Assembly: GCA_020746105.1 (NCBI GenBank)
Contig: JAJGST010000022.1
Coordinates: forward strand, 372,001 to 436,000
Reading direction: 5' to 3'
Source of the DNA: Trogon surrucura
Taxonomy: Eukaryota > Chordata > Aves > Trogoniformes > Trogonidae
Length of the DNA stretch: 64,000 nt
Shown: piece by piece, positions 44,519 through 56,125 of the stretch
Position numbering within the stretch: the first letter of the stretch is position 1
Layout of the letters: every line of letters starts with the position of its first letter
Notes under the pieces: generated by a model
The model's database searches: none
What the model was told of the DNA's origin: nothing
What the model saw: the letters and a program-made list of their open reading frames with translations, nothing else
Translations under genes and position numbers: made by a program

Positions 44519-44889
44519 TGTAGAGGAATTTCTTGTGGAGCAGAGGCGCGGTATTACTTTAAAGATGTGGACAACCCAGCTTAGGCCTAAACAAAGACTC
44601 TGTCCTTGAAGCTGCCTTGGAACACAGGGAGGAGGAGGTTTTATCTGTTTTGTGAAGAGCCTTGCCGGGGGGAGAAGGTGGGGGCAAGAACCGCCTGCAT
44701 TGGGCACTACCCAATAAAACACTGGTGCGTGTAAACCTGTATCTGACCAACTCGGTTTTAGGGGCAGGCGCGGGGTCGCTGCTGAACTGTATAGATTGAG
44801 CTGTCCGGAGCAATAAAGGGAGAACTACTTGTAGCCATATCGGTGGGATTTATCGTTGTCTTGATCGGCCTCCGACGGGACCCTCTTCA
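44519..44889 (+). repeat. 3' LTR of the ERVK-like provirus
   Basis: 371 bp, TGTAGAGGAA to CCCTCTTCA, with AATAAA at about 44712 and 44811. Same family as 39804-40199, 47875-48251 and the palindrome at 31997. Confidence 0.87.
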
Positions 44890-45329
44890 CCCGGTGAGCG
44901 GATTTCTGCCTGGCTGCTCCGATGCTGGGATAGCGGGGCTGACAGTCAGCAACTAGATGGTGGAGAAGCCCAACAACTGGGATCCCTTGCTAGGGATTGG
45001 GGAATTGAGAAAGGAATTGGAAAAGAAGCAGCTACTTGAAGTCTTTGGAGATGGCTCCTCTCAAGTGTGAGGGAAAGACATCCATTCAAGGAAGATCTTG
45101 TGAACTTCCCAGGAAAGTGGACTACTGCAAATGAAGGCACACAGCACCTGAGAGAACTAGGGGTGTTGGAAATCATCTACAGTGATCTAGATGATGAAGA
45201 AGCCCCCACAGATCCAGAGGATGTCCTGTGCACACAGGCCACGTGGACGAAGGTGATTCAAGGTGCTCCAGCATCATATTCTAACAACTTGGTAATGATA
45301 TATTGCACAGATATGGATACCCAACTGTG
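44890..45329 (+). other. Probable ERV gag remnant, poorly resolved
   Basis: Frame-broken acidic and lysine-rich sequence (LGIGELRKELEKKQLLEVFG) beside LTR F. Possibly ERV-L-like gag; no diagnostic motif. Confidence 0.3.
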
Positions 45330-45771
45330 AAGAGAGTGTCTTCTTGGCTCCAAAACTTTGAAGACAATCTCTGCACCTGAGGACACATCACACTACTGCT
45401 TGGCCTTGTGTGCTCGACAAGCAGCACACCCGCATCCAGGTCACAGAGGCCTGGGATAGACGCGGGGGCATCTCTCACATCCCTGCCCTGCCAAGCTATC
45501 GTGTGAGTCTTGGAAACTCAGGCAGAGCAGCAGGTAAAACATAACAAAGCAGGGGGATGAATGCCATGCGCTTGCCAGCAAGGAGAGATCTCCTTGTGCC
45601 TGCGCTGCTGCTTGTTGAGCTGCTCGTGGGATCGCTGCCTGTGTTCCTCATCCGGGGGCTGCTGCAAAGCTTCTCCAGATTCTCAAGTAGTGAGAATAAA
45701 TCTACTCTTTGCATTTCAGCCGTGATTTGTGGTTGTTCCTGCGTCCTGCCTGTTTCGGTCCACACAGGCAC
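45330..45771 (+). mobile_element. ERV LTR family F, plus strand
   Basis: It matches the minus-strand copies at 33884 and 38685, with GAGAATAAATC (poly(A) signal) near 45692 and an end at about GGTCCACACA. The 5' edge is degenerate. Confidence 0.6.
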
Positions 45772-46236
45772 ACAAGAAAGCAGTCAATGTAGTTGCTGTG
45801 GAGACTCAGGAAGGCAATCAGCGATCTCCCAGACAAAGAAGAATTGAAGTCATGTCCCTTGATCCTAGTGCTGGGACTTCTGGTCTGTCATTGCAAAGGT
45901 TACACAGTGAATGTTCTAATGAGGAACAGAAATAGAGGGTCCCTGCCTTCGGCCAGGAGAAGGACAGGGATGACTGAGTATACTGGACTGTGTGGATTCG
46001 ATGACCTGGCACATCGGACCCACAGAAGTATAAAGCGTTGGTGAACACCAGTGCACAGTGTACGCTAGTGCCATCAGGACATAGAGGCACAAAATCCATC
46101 TGGATTTAAGGAGTGACAGGAGGATGCCAAGAACTGTCTGTATTGGAGGCTGATGTGAGCTTAACGGGAGACAAGTGAGAAAAGCACCCCATTGTGACCG
46201 GTCTGGAGGCCCTGTATATCCTTGGCAGAGATTACC
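45772..46236 (+). mobile_element. ERV-L-like gag/protease fragment
   Basis: Broken frames align by eye with the minus-strand protease at 38958-39461: NTSAQCTLVPSGHRG where the DTG site would be, and a YILGRDYL end. The active-site Asp is Asn. It is interrupted by an LTR at 46237. Confidence 0.5.
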
Positions 46237-46645
46237 TGTCGTGGTTTAACCCCAGCCACCAACCAAGAACCACACAGATGTCAGCTAGCACAGGACAGAG
46301 GGGGCATACTGGAGGGTACACAGTTCTGTGTTCTGATAGGCCAAGCAGGAAAGGCCACACAGAATTCAGTTGAGGAAGGAGACTCACGACCACCCAAAAG
46401 ACCCCCAGGTACCCCAGATCGATCTCAACAGTGCTTCTTCCCTAGGAGGGACTCTGGGCACACAAGGAATATAAAAGGTAGAAAAAGCATGAATTGGTGT
46501 GCACCCAGCATTCGAGATCCTTAAACACTGCTGGATGCCACTGGAACCCAGGGTGATGCTCTTTCTCTCCTTTCCTCTTCCCTTTTCTCTCTCCCTCCTC
46601 TTCATTTCCTCTTTCATTGCTCTACTTACTCCCAATACTGTCTGT
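46237..46645 (+). mobile_element. LTR fragment (same family as 31687-32693)
   Basis: It begins TGTCGTGGTTTAACC. A central block (ACCACCCAAAAGACCCCCAG, ATATAAAAGG, then the pyrimidine-rich CTTTCTCTCC run) matches the reverse complement of the LTR at 31687. Truncated on the right by CR1. Confidence 0.5.
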
Positions 46646-46735
46646 CCACGTTTAGTCGGCAAATTGCTGAGGGTGCACTCAATGCCACTGTCCATGTCGT
46701 TGACGAAGATGTTAGACAAGATTTGTCCCTAAGAA
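46646..46735 (-). mobile_element. CR1 LINE fragment (short)
   Basis: Minus-strand SNIFVNDMDSGIECTLSNLP, the region just before the RT catalytic box. Confidence 0.75.
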
Positions 46736-46819
46736 ACAATAAACCTTGAACAAATTAAAAAGGAGATAGTTTGTGTGGCAGCACTTGGACCAGTCTGGGC
46801 AGGACAAGATGTGTGAAAC
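46736..46819 (+). mobile_element. pol: ERV-L-like pol fragment, left part
   Basis: It matches the start of 58593-59137 in a broken frame and is split from 47628 onward by the solo LTR. Confidence 0.5.
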
Positions 46820-47627
46820 TGTCACAGGTTAGGACTGGGCCGGCCATTAATGTGGACAGACTCTCTCTAACCCCCTCTTCTCCCCCAAAAATGGGAAGGA
46901 AAAGGCAATGAGGCAGAGAGACTTACGGGTTAGAGAAGAAAAACTAGAACAGTTTTAATGAAACAATAATAGAAATAATAGTGAAATGATAAAAATAAAG
47001 AACTATATACAACTATAGATAGTAGCCCGATATCAAACTCGACTCCCTCCCCCGACAGCAATCCCCACTGGTGCTGCAGAGCAGGAGGCACTGGGGAAAC
47101 GCCAGGCTCAGCGGCGGCGGGAGCTGGATACAGGGAGCTGGATTCGGGAACTCAGGATCTGGATCAAAAGCAGGAGGTCAGATGGAGTCCTCTCTGGACA
47201 CCGGCCGTTGCAGAAAAGAAGGGCGAAACGAAGAAAAAAGGGAACGAAACTCTCGTGATCACTCAATTTATACTAGATATGACGTATATGGGATGGAATA
47301 CTCTCATTGGTCACCTGTCCTGTCTGTTACCCCCCGGAGGTGCAACCTTTTACTTCCTTGTGACCCCTCTTACTACCCATCACCCCCAGTGTGGCACACA
47401 AGAGCCAGCAGTGGCCTTGGTCACTATAGGAATAAGTATCAGCAAGAGCCTTTCTGCATCCCAGTCCCAGGCAGTGACTGTAAACATCAGGTGTTATCAC
47501 TGCCAGTAGCACACACTGTCTGCACAAACATGCTGCTGACTTCAGAACATGCAGCCTTTTAGAAGACACTAAACTGGAAAGTAAAAATCACTGAACAGAA
47601 TTGGCATTTTTAGCTAAAACCAGGACA
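46820..47627 (-). mobile_element. Solo LTR, 808 bp, minus strand
   Basis: TG...CA ends (minus: TGTCCTGGTTTTAGC to CCTGTGACA). It has a perfect 5-bp duplication GAAAC (46815-46819 and 47628-47632), and a retroviral pol frame resumes on the far side. The TGTCCTGGTTT start is common in avian ERV-L-type LTRs. Confidence 0.87.
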
Positions 47628-47868
47628 GAAACACACTTTACACTACAGGCAAGGACCGTGGTCTCACCTAGAGCCTCTGGCAGAAAACGCCTGGAGAGAC
47701 TCAAAGTTGACGTGTAGGGTTTTGGAGCTGGGGATACAGAGGGTTGGAGGGCCTGCTGCACTCCAACAGAAAAAAAAGTACTAGCAGCATATGAAGGGGT
47801 TCAAACCATTTCAGAAGTAGCTGGCACTGAAACACAGCTCATCTTGGCACCTCTATTGCCTGTGCAGA
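47628..47868 (+). mobile_element. pol: ERV-L-like pol fragment, right part (RT connection)
   Basis: Frame-broken match to 58730-58930, including a W-S-L-W-Q-like stretch and the SEVAGTETQLILAPLLPV segment. Confidence 0.55.
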
Positions 47869-47874
47869 ACTTGC

Positions 47875-48251
47875 CTGAAGAAGGGTCCCACTGGAGAACC
47901 GGCCAAGTAAACGACCATCCCACCAATATGGCTACAAGTCTTCCTCCCTTTATTGCTCCGGACAGCTCAATATATACAGTTAAGCAGTGTCCACGCGCCT
48001 GCCCCTTAACAGAGTTGGTCAGTTACAGGTTTACACGCGCCATCATTTTATTGGATAGTGCCATCCAACTATGCAGGCAGCTCTCGCCCCCGCCTTCTCC
48101 CCCCGGCAAGGCTCTTCATAAAGCAGCTGCACCTCCTCCTCTCCGTGCCCCAAGGCAGCTTCAAGGACAGAGCCTTTATTTAAGCCTAAGCTGGGTTGTC
48201 CAAACCTTTAAAGGGATACTGCACCCCTGCTCCACAAGAAATTCCTCTACA
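47875..48251 (-). mobile_element. ERVK-type solo LTR, minus strand
   Basis: 377 bp, same family as the provirus LTR at 39804. It has a perfect 6-bp duplication CTTGCC (47869-47874 and 48252-48257), typical of ERVK integration. Poly(A) signal and TATA-like motifs are conserved on the minus strand. Confidence 0.9.
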
Positions 48252-48877
48252 CTTGCCCTTGGTGAAGTCATGCTGGCTGTCTTGAATCACCTCCCTGTCC
48301 TCCATGTGCCTTAGCAGAGCCTCTAGGAGGATTTGTTCCATGATCTTCCCAGGCACAGAGGTGAGGCTGACCAGTTGGTAGTTCCCAGGATCCTCCTTTC
48401 TACCCTTTTTAAAAAACAGGTGCAATGTCTCCCTTCTTCCAGTCCTCAGGGACTTCACCTGACTGCCATGACTTTTCGGATATCATGGAGAGGGGCTTGG
48501 CAACGACATCAGCCAATTCCCTCAGGACTCTGGGATGCATCTCATCAGGTCCCAGAGACTCATGTACGTTCAGATTCCTCAGGTGGTCACGAACCTTGTC
48601 TTCGCTTACAGTGGGAGGGACTTTGTCCCCCTGGTCCCCACCTTGATGTCCTTCAACTTGGGAAGTGTGAGGAGTGAGGCTGCCAGTGAAGGCTGAGGCA
48701 AAAAGGTTGTTGAGAACCTCAGCCTTCTCCTTGTCTGTTGTTACTAGCTTGATGTCCATGCTCATCCAATGGGGTACGCTTTTTTAACCTTCCTTTTCTG
48801 GTTCACATACCTGTAGAAGCCCTTCTTGTATCCCTTGTCAAGTTAAGCTCCAGCTGCGCCTTGGCCTTCCTGACATC
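48252..48877 (-). mobile_element. CR1 LINE RT N-terminal fragment
   Basis: The open minus frame 48409-48765 shows [35 protein letters not shown] and [10 protein letters not shown]. The next frame shows [20 protein letters not shown] and [10 protein letters not shown]. Confidence 0.88.
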
Positions 48878-49012
48878 AAGTGTTATCAATTCTAGTAGCA
48901 GACACAGTCTGCAAAAACACACTGTTAACTTCAGAAAGTGCAGTCTCTCGAAGAGACTGAGCTGAAAAGTAAAAATCACTAGAGAGAATTGGTTCTGTTT
49001 AGCTGAAGCTAG
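48878..49012 (-). repeat. Fragment of the 808-bp LTR family
   Basis: It matches 47480-47627 (for example AAAGTAAAAATCACT and the TAGCTGAAGCTAGGACA end). Truncated. Confidence 0.6.
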
Positions 49013-49620
49013 GACAAAATTGTATCCATAACTGTGTCTGTATATAGCTAAAAGCTAATGAGATATTGGTTTGAACTATTCTGGGCTCATTTATAATCAA
49101 CTGATTGTCATTTTTGTTAATTTTTCTCATTAACGTATCACATCAGACACTAGACACTGATTATTCCCCAATGAGTATCTTTCTTTTCTTTCTTTTAATA
49201 GTTTTTTGTCTGTTCAGGTTCACTTATTCTTTTTATAGTTAGTCATGCTCTGGTCAGATTTCGCTATACACAGAGTCCCAGAATTTGTAATTTCATGACT
49301 GTAAAACAGATAAAGGCTGTCTTACACTATCTTATTAAAATCTAGGGGCTTTTTCACACTATAATTAACAGTAAGAATAAACAGATACAAATAGTAAAAG
49401 TAATTATCCCCTGGTTACATTCTAGTTCAAAGTAAGGATATGGTCCAGTTCACGTACAATTCATAAGTATTAAATTATGTTTCATCTACCTGGTATTGAA
49501 TTCTCGTGCAAGGTAAGGGTTCCACAATCAATCCATTGATGTGTGAGTTTCCTGCTAGAAATAAATCCTAGTTCTAATTTTAAATCAGTTGTGGTTCCTG
49601 GATGAGAATAATGGATTTGT
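49013..49620 (-). other. AT-rich interval, possible ERV1 env remnant
   Basis: No intact frame. Its place downstream (minus sense) of an integrase C-terminus suggests decayed env, but I see no env motif. Confidence 0.25.
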
Positions 49621-49805
49621 ATCCTCTTCCACCTTTTTTACATGTGAATGATGAATCCAGGAGTCTTTTCCTGCAACTTTAATTGCATAGTAAGTATACA
49701 GAATACAGTGTAAAAACCTTCCCATTTTGGTTCAAATTTGGGTTTCCTCTGATAATTTTTTACCCATACTTGATCTCCAGGTTGAATGTCACGTATGTGG
49801 TGTAC
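49621..49805 (-). pseudogene. pol: ERV1-like integrase C-terminus
   Basis: The minus frame shows IRDIQPGDQVWVKNY, then KWEGFYTVF, the SH3-like DNA-binding end of gammaretrovirus-type integrases. It is separated from its upstream part by a solo LTR. Confidence 0.6.
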
Positions 49806-50107
49806 TGATGCATGGACTCGGTGGATCGAAATCAGCTTTATTGCAAGCAGGCACACATATTTATACTTGTCTTAACACTAGCAGTATTTTTCCACTTAAA
49901 GAAGCTAGCTTCAGTTCCTTTTATCAAAGGTCATTGCTTAACCATCATGTTTATACTTCTTGGTTACAATGTTTATGCTCAAACCATATCTCTATCTCCT
50001 TGTTTTCTCTTCTCTTCTTCTTGTGTCAGCCGTTCCCACGGCCAGCGTCTGACTACTTCTAACACATCATACAGTGCCAATAACACCACATCATCACGCT
50101 CCACACA
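49806..50107 (-). mobile_element. Solo LTR, 302 bp, minus strand
   Basis: TG...CA ends and a perfect 5-bp duplication TGTAC (49801-49805 and 50108-50112). It resembles the LTR of the provirus at 52212 around GCAATAAAG and the TATAAATATGTG box, read on the minus strand. Confidence 0.8.
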
Positions 50108-50112
50108 TGTAC

Positions 50113-50740
50113 ATTAATTTCAAGGGTCACTCTGAAAAGGAAAACATGCTGAGGGTAGTGTGCCTTTATGCTCAGGGGCTTTAGTGGCGGTGAATTGCTG
50201 ACAAGTTTTACACCCCCCTACGATCATCTTCACAGCAGCATAAATTCCCAGTGCTGCCCATATTTGTTGTATTGGTTCACGATGTTTTCTGCTCCACCGT
50301 GAGACTTAACATGGAACCATCTAGCAACAACCAATAAATATTTTCTCGGTAAAACAGGCTTTTCCCCTATTGTCCATAAACCATTTTTGTCTTGGATTGC
50401 TTCTCACTTTTCCCAATTACTCTTTTCTTCTAGGTTTACCTCATTGTATAGTTCTGACATACCTGGTAAGCTCAATACCTCTGGATTCTGAGTCACGAGC
50501 ATAAAAACTGGCACTTCCTTGGCTGCTGCTTTCACTGTGGCATCAGCAAAGACATTTCCCTGGATGACCAGCTTATCCTCCAGGGTATGGGCCATGCAGT
50601 GTATCACTGAGATTTGTTCTGGCAAATGTATGGCCTCTAGCAATTTCTTTATTACCTTTACATTTGCCACTTCTTTTCCTGCAGTAGTAAGAAATCCTCT
50701 CTCCTTCCACAGCATTCTAGCTACAGCGCTGGTTGACGTG
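50113..50740 (-). pseudogene. pol: ERV1-like RNase H end and integrase N-terminus
   Basis: The minus frame 50404-50760 shows [21 protein letters not shown] and a closing [16 protein letters not shown], as at the end of gammaretrovirus-type RNase H. Further on, zinc-finger-like residues of integrase are legible (RWFHVKSHGG, then a C-x2-C) in a broken frame. Cut upstream by the CR1 at 50741. Confidence 0.6.
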
Positions 50741-51911
50741 GGAAAAGTGACCAATGTCATTTACCTGGACTTGTGCAAGGCGTTTGACACTGTCCCACAA
50801 GACATCCTTGTCTTTAAAATGGAGAGACACAGACCTGATGGATGGACCACTAGGGGGATAAAGAACTGGCTGGATGGTCGCACTCAAAGAGTTGTGGTCA
50901 ATGGCTCGATGTCCACGTGGAGACCAGTGACAAGGGGAGTTCCTCAGGGGTCTGTTCTGGGTCCAGTGCTGTTCAACATCTTTGTCAGTGACATGGACAA
51001 TGGCATCAAGTGCACCCTCAGCAAGTTTGCCGACGACACCAAGCTGTGTGGTGCCGTGGACTCACTTGAGGGAAGAGATGCCATCCAGAGGGACCTTGAC
51101 AGGCTTGAGAAATGGGCCAGTGCAAACTGCTTGAGCTTCAACAAGTCAAAATGCAAGGTCCTGCACCTGGGTCAGGCTAATTCCAGGCACAAATACAAAC
51201 TGGGCACAGAGTGGGTTGAGAGTAGCCCTGAAGAGAAGGATTTGGGGATGTTGATAGATGAGAAGCTCAACATGAGCCGGCAGTGTGCTCATGCAGCTCA
51301 GGAGGCCAACTGCATCCTGGGATGCATCCAGAGGAGTGTGGCCAGCAGGTCAAAAGAGGGAATTCTCCCCTTTTACTCTGCTCTTGTGAGAACCCACCTC
51401 GAATACTGCATCCAGTTCTGGTGTCCCCACCATAAGAGGGACATAGAACTGTTGGAACGTGTTCAGAGGAGGCCACAAAGATGATCCAGGGGCTGGAGCA
51501 CCTCTGCTATGAGGACAGGCTGCGGGAGCTGGGATTGTTCAGCCTGGAGAAGACTTCAGGGGAATTTAATAGTTGCCTTCTAATACCTGAAAGGAACCTA
51601 CAGGAAGGCTGGGGAGGGACTTTTCACAAAAGTGTCCACGGATAGGACAAGGGGAAATGGATTTAAGTTAAAGGAAAACAAATCTAGATTGGATCTTAGG
51701 AAAAAAATCTTCAGTCCGAGGGTGGCAAGACTCTGGAATAAATTGTCCAGAGAAGTTGTGGCTGCCCCCTCCCTGGAGATGTTCAAGGCCAGGTTGGACA
51801 GAGCCTTGAATAGCCTGATCTAGTTGAGAGGTGTCCCTGCCCATGACAGGGAGGTTGGATTAGATGATCTCTAAGGTTCCTTCCAACCTAGGCCATTCTA
51901 TGATTCTATGG
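50741..51911 (+). mobile_element. CR1 LINE, 5'-truncated, partly open RT
   Basis: Open from about 50730 to 51484: [13 protein letters not shown] (motif A), [16 protein letters not shown] (motif B), [10 protein letters not shown] (motif C). It then frameshifts and ends with the CR1 3'UTR and ATTCTATGATTCTATG. It is inserted in ERV1-like pol. Confidence 0.92.
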
Positions 51912-51927
51912 CACACTCCAAAAGCAT

Positions 51928-52211
51928 ATGGTCATAGAACCATAGAATAGTTTCAGCTGGAAGAGACCTAGAAGATCATCGAGTCCAGCCTTTGTCCCAG
52001 CCCTATCAACCTACTAAATGATGCCCCCCCAATCCAACATCCACCCATCTCTTAAACTCCTCCAGGGACGGTGACTCAACCCCCTCCCTGGGCAGCCTGT
52101 TCCAATGGCTGACAACCCTTTCAGTAAAGAAATTCTTCCTAATATCTAACCTGAACCTCCCCTGGCGCAATCCATTTCCCCTCATCCTATCACTCTCCAC
52201 TAGGGAGAATA
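51928..52211 (-). mobile_element. CR1 LINE 3' end, split by a provirus
   Basis: Minus-strand [20 protein letters not shown] and [16 protein letters not shown], with the 3'UTR start near 51928. It continues at 57028-58016 beyond the provirus. Confidence 0.9.
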
Positions 52212-52653
52212 TGTGGATACCCTACATTTTAGTTAGCTGTGCTGGCAGTGCTGCTTGCAGAATTAAGACTTTCGTCCTTGAGCTCTTTCCTAAACAAGTG
52301 CATAACTCTTGCTTCCTAATTATGAAAAGAGACCCTGACCAGCCAAGTACAACTCATGTTGAGAGCTTGCCCGTGAGAATGAACAGATAAGGTGCTTCTT
52401 GTACACAAGATGTGCACGGGAGTGAACGGGAGAATATGATCAAAACAGACCTGGCAAAGTCTGTTTTCCCTGTGTGATAAGAGAGTGATTGAAGGAGTAC
52501 ATGAGCTAATAACAACCCTGGCTGTATAGTCTGATCTCTTGTTTGTAACCCAACAATAGTGCTTCGTGCTAGTAGGTATAAATATGTGTGCCTGCTTGCA
52601 ATAAAGTGAATTCCGTTTTCCACCATCTCGGAGTTCGTGCGTGCTTCTCAACA
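52212..52653 (+). repeat. 5' LTR of the recent provirus
   Basis: TGTGGATACC to CTTCTCAACA. TATAAATATG near 52576 and AATAAAG near 52600 mark promoter and poly(A) signal. Confidence 0.92.
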
Positions 52654-52655
52654 AA

Positions 52656-52674
52656 TGGCAGCCCGAATCGGGAC
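52656..52674 (+). other. Primer-binding site candidate
   Basis: TGGCAGCCCGAATCGGGAC lies two bases after the LTR. It resembles a tRNA-Lys-type site with changes; the primer tRNA is not certain. Confidence 0.55.
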
Positions 52675-52790
52675 TTAATCATATCCAAGAGAAGTACCCC
52701 CCAGTGAGCCGAACGGGGTGATGAATTAACTGACGCATCCATCCTCGCCCTTCAGGAAACAGGTACGAGGACCGCGGCCGGGGGACAAAA

Positions 52791-53081
52791 ATGGGGCAAA
52801 ACATGACACGATCGCTGCAACTTCATCATGATGTACTGATGTGTATTGCAAAGGAGCGAGAGTATAAGATTAGCCTGCAGAAAGTGACTCTGTTACTTTT
52901 ATGGATCGGTCGTAATTGCCCCTGGTATCCTGAAATAGGATCTTATGAAATTAAGGATTGGAAACGTGTAGGCGAAGAGCTAACTAAAGCACAACATGCT
53001 GGTCATGACAGTTCGCCTGATAATATAGTGACATGGAAAGTGTTGTTTGTGGTGTTGCGCTCACTGAAACTGCACTGCTGA
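52791..53081 (+). pseudogene. gag: ERVK-like Gag, matrix domain (ends at a premature stop)
   Basis: Starts MGQ, a myristoylation context. 96 residues of betaretrovirus-like matrix (LLLWIGRNCPWYPEIGSYE) end in a TGA at 53079-53081. The next gag frame begins shortly after. Confidence 0.75.
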
Positions 53082-53100
53082 TGCCAACTCTGAGAGCAGC

Positions 53101-54126
53101 GTGGCAGGCACCGCAGGTGATTCGGCAGATACTGGTGAATATGCTGTTGCTACTGACCTCGCTAATGATTTAATTGACTTAGCACCTACGCTACAGAAAG
53201 AGACTGCAATTCAAACGAAGTGTGTAAACATTTTGACTTCTCAAACTGAAACTGTGGTACGGACTTGCCAGAATAATCTCACCAGTTTGCGAGAAGGATT
53301 GATGAGTGGCTATGAGGGAATTGCGCTGAGAACTGGGGATCTGGAGGAGGACGACAGTTCCTTTGATGTTGGTCCTGGCGACCCAGAGACACAACCCAAC
53401 ATCTATCCTCCGCTCACGCCGAATAGAGCCATGGTGGCATCTGCACCTACTGCTCAGGACGTTTTTTCGGGACTTTCGAAAAAAGGAAAGGGGCTGTCAA
53501 AATCTGTTTCGCAGCTGTGTCAAAATAAGGGTCAGATGAACTCTCTTGTTCCACTCAATTATCGACCCCCACCCTATGCACCCCCTCCCTTATCTTCTCC
53601 ACAGTTTTGTCCAGCATCGTCTTCTGTTACTAGGGTTCAGATTTCCTTGACGGATATTTTAACCGATCGTGATGAACATGGTTTCCTTAACACTGACTTT
53701 TTTCCTGAGGTAGTTAAAGCTATGCCAGTAGTTATGCATACGTGGCCGGATGGGACTCAGGCACCAGACCGTCAACAGATTTCTTATAGCATGCTGAAAG
53801 AGTTGCGGCGTATGGTTGCTGAATCGGGTATTCAATCATCCTATGCTGAAAATTTAATAGAAGCAATGAAAGAGGCTTTTCTTATGGTTCCTCATGATTG
53901 GAAGGTGATATTTAAGTTGATTTTAACACCCAGCCAGTATACAATTTGGTATGTAGAATACAGGGAATTATGTATATCCAATGCTACAGTAGCTCAAAAT
54001 AATAATGCTCCAATTAACCCGGATCAACTGTTGGGGGAGGGTCAGTTTGCGAATCCACAGCTCCAAGCTCGTTTTACTACAGAACTTTTACAGCTCGCTG
54101 CACAATTAGCAACAAAAGCTTTTTAA
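53101..54126 (+). pseudogene. gag: ERVK-like Gag, linker and capsid N-terminal domain
   Basis: 341 open residues. They include a PPPYAPPP late-domain-type motif (about residue 157) and a capsid N-terminal domain with WPDGTQAPDRQQISYSMLKE and VPHDWKVIFKLILTPSQYT. The frame ends at TTTTTAA. The major homology region of capsid (EPYLQFIDQLQGAIERQ) follows in another frame at about 54195-54240. No nucleocapsid zinc knuckle is found. Confidence 0.78.
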
Positions 54127-54354
54127 AAGATTCCTGACATGAAAAAAATCAAGCAAACCTTTTGGCACTATCAGACAAGCTAACCATGAACCCTACCTTC
54201 AATTTATTGATCAATTACAAGGAGCTATTGAAAGACAGGTAGATGTACCAGCAGCAGCAGATGCATTATTACCGCAGCTTGCTGTGGAGAATGCTAACGC
54301 GGACTGTAAAAGAATTCTGGAGATGCTGAGATCCACTAACAAAACAGCTACTGT

Positions 54355-55464
54355 TCTGTAAATATTGTTGCTGATTCGCATTATGTGTATGGCCTTTTGT
54401 GCAGAATTGAGTTTGCCTTTTTAAAACATGTTTCTAATCGTGTTCTCTTTATGTTGTTTCAGAAATTATGCTTACTTTGTAGTAATCGGATACACCAATA
54501 CTTTGTGACACATATTCGTTCTCATTCTAATCTGCCTGGCCCGTTAGTCTAAGGTAATGCTCGGGCTGATTCTTTGGCTGCTATGACTGCTGTTCCTGAT
54601 GTATTAGGACAGGCTAGACTTTCGCATGCTTTTTATCATCAAAATAGCAAGGCTTTATCCAAACAGTTTAACATAACATCTCGACAAGCTCAAGATGTTA
54701 TTTTGTCATGTCCAGATTGTCAAGCGATCATGCCACTGAACTCTAATATAACAGCAGTCCCTCGTGGTCTTGTTCCCAATGACGTATGGCAAATGGATGT
54801 TACACATATAGTTGAATTTGGTAAACTGAAATATGTGCATGTTACTGTAGATACTTTGTCATCTTTTATTGTTGCCACAGCGCCCAGTGGTGAAAAGTTT
54901 AGAGATGTTCGACTGCATTTGCTACGTGCTATTGCCACATTAGGAGTGCCATCACAGATAAAAACGGATAATGGTCCAGCTTATGTTTCTAAGAATTTTA
55001 AAGTATTTTTACAGGAATGGGGAATATCCCATGTGACGGGGATACCTTATTCACCAACGGGACAGAGCATTGTGGAAAGAGCACATCTCACACTGAAAAG
55101 AATGTTACAGAAACAGAAAAGCACTGTTGTTGGAATGTCTCCACACGAGAAGTTGTCTAAAGCAACGTATGTGTTAAATTTTCTGAATATATCCAGTTTT
55201 GATATGTTAACCCCTCATCTGAGATCTCAGAAGGAAAAACAGAAAGACTTACCAAAGCCTAATGTACTGTATAAGGACATTCATACTAATGAATGGAAAG
55301 GTCCGGTACCTCTGTTGACATGGGGAAGAGGTTATGGCTGTGTTTCTTTATCCACAGGACCTTATTGGCTGCCAGTGAAACGAATTAAGCCATTTAATGA
55401 CCATGATTTGGTTCCTATCCCACATGATGTGGCTGTGCAGCATCCTGTTACTTCAACAGCGTAG
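54355..55464 (+). pseudogene. pol: ERVK-like RNase H end and integrase
   Basis: It follows capsid directly, so nucleocapsid, protease, RT and most of RNase H are deleted. The RNase H end (VADSHYVYGL...ARADSLA) contains a TAA at about 54550. From 54574 to 55464, 296 residues are open: the integrase zinc-binding segment (H...H, CPDC), core catalytic residues in WQMDVTHI, KTDNGPAY and the Glu of SIVERAH, and a C-terminal domain with WKGPVPLLTWGRGYG. Integrase is therefore the best preserved enzyme. Confidence 0.82.
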
Positions 55465-55740
55465 CAGCAACATGACTGTGCACTGGGCCTGCCTGTTGAA
55501 TCCCTTTGTTTTGCCCAGTGACATGATGGGACTCTGAGGTACCGATTACCAACGATGACATAGATTGGACTGGCAGAAGATGGTTACAGCTGATGGCAGA
55601 GCAATTATGGGAAAATGTAACTGTTTTCAATGTTACCTGTTGTATTGATATGTATTCTCTTTGTGTGACTAACAATGAAGCTTATATTGGTTGTGTAAGA
55701 CTGTCTAATCAAAGCCACATAATAGGTGTTAAGGTTCATG
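55465..55740 (+). pseudogene. env: ERVK-like env surface-subunit remnant
   Basis: Short broken frame with NVTCC and cysteine-rich residues following integrase. The rest of env is replaced by segment E. Confidence 0.4.
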
Positions 55741-56118
55741 GTACTAACCAGCAGAGTGATCTTTCTTTAGCTAAAAGCAAGACGGGGAAACTAGCTGCCT
55801 TTTGCTTCGTTAGAAGTGTGTGATTAAGGATCAAATTGATAGGGAGACTCCCTTGCATTCTTCCTTCATCCCTGGCCAAGCTGTGAGAAGAATTCAATGG
55901 AGCAAATAACACCAGATGTTCCCGCATTCAACGTTATGTAAGGTTGTTTATTTAATAGTATAAATGCTGGACCCTCTTGCAGCGACTTCGGAAACCTCAC
56001 CTACGGGTGGACGCACTGCGTAGGACTTCCCAATTGTCGGGAGGGTTCTCCAGAAACCTCGCTGCAACAGGGACTCCCCAGCGACTGTGGGTCTGGATGA
56101 TTTAGGGTGATTGGTGAT
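55741..56118 (-). repeat. LTR-like segment E inside the recent provirus
   Basis: Close match to 43970-44345 and to 5478-5880. A few bases further left also match the older provirus. Confidence 0.5.
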
Positions 56119-56125
56119 GGGAACT

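Larger units (their letters stand above)
39804..44889 (+). mobile_element. ERVK-like (betaretrovirus-like) provirus with two LTRs, internally deleted
   Basis: The order is 5' LTR, primer-binding site, gag, dUTPase-protease in the -1 frame, fragments of RT and RNase H, a foreign segment E, the tail of env, polypurine tract and 3' LTR. Most of RT, integrase and nearly all of env are absent, so it cannot replicate. Flanks GTATAC and CCCGGT do not match, so either the ends come from recombination between elements or the flanks have changed. Confidence 0.85.

Noticed and set aside
53191-53394. Minus-strand frame within the gag of the recent provirus
   Set aside because: Antisense to a well-supported capsid precursor frame, with no domain.
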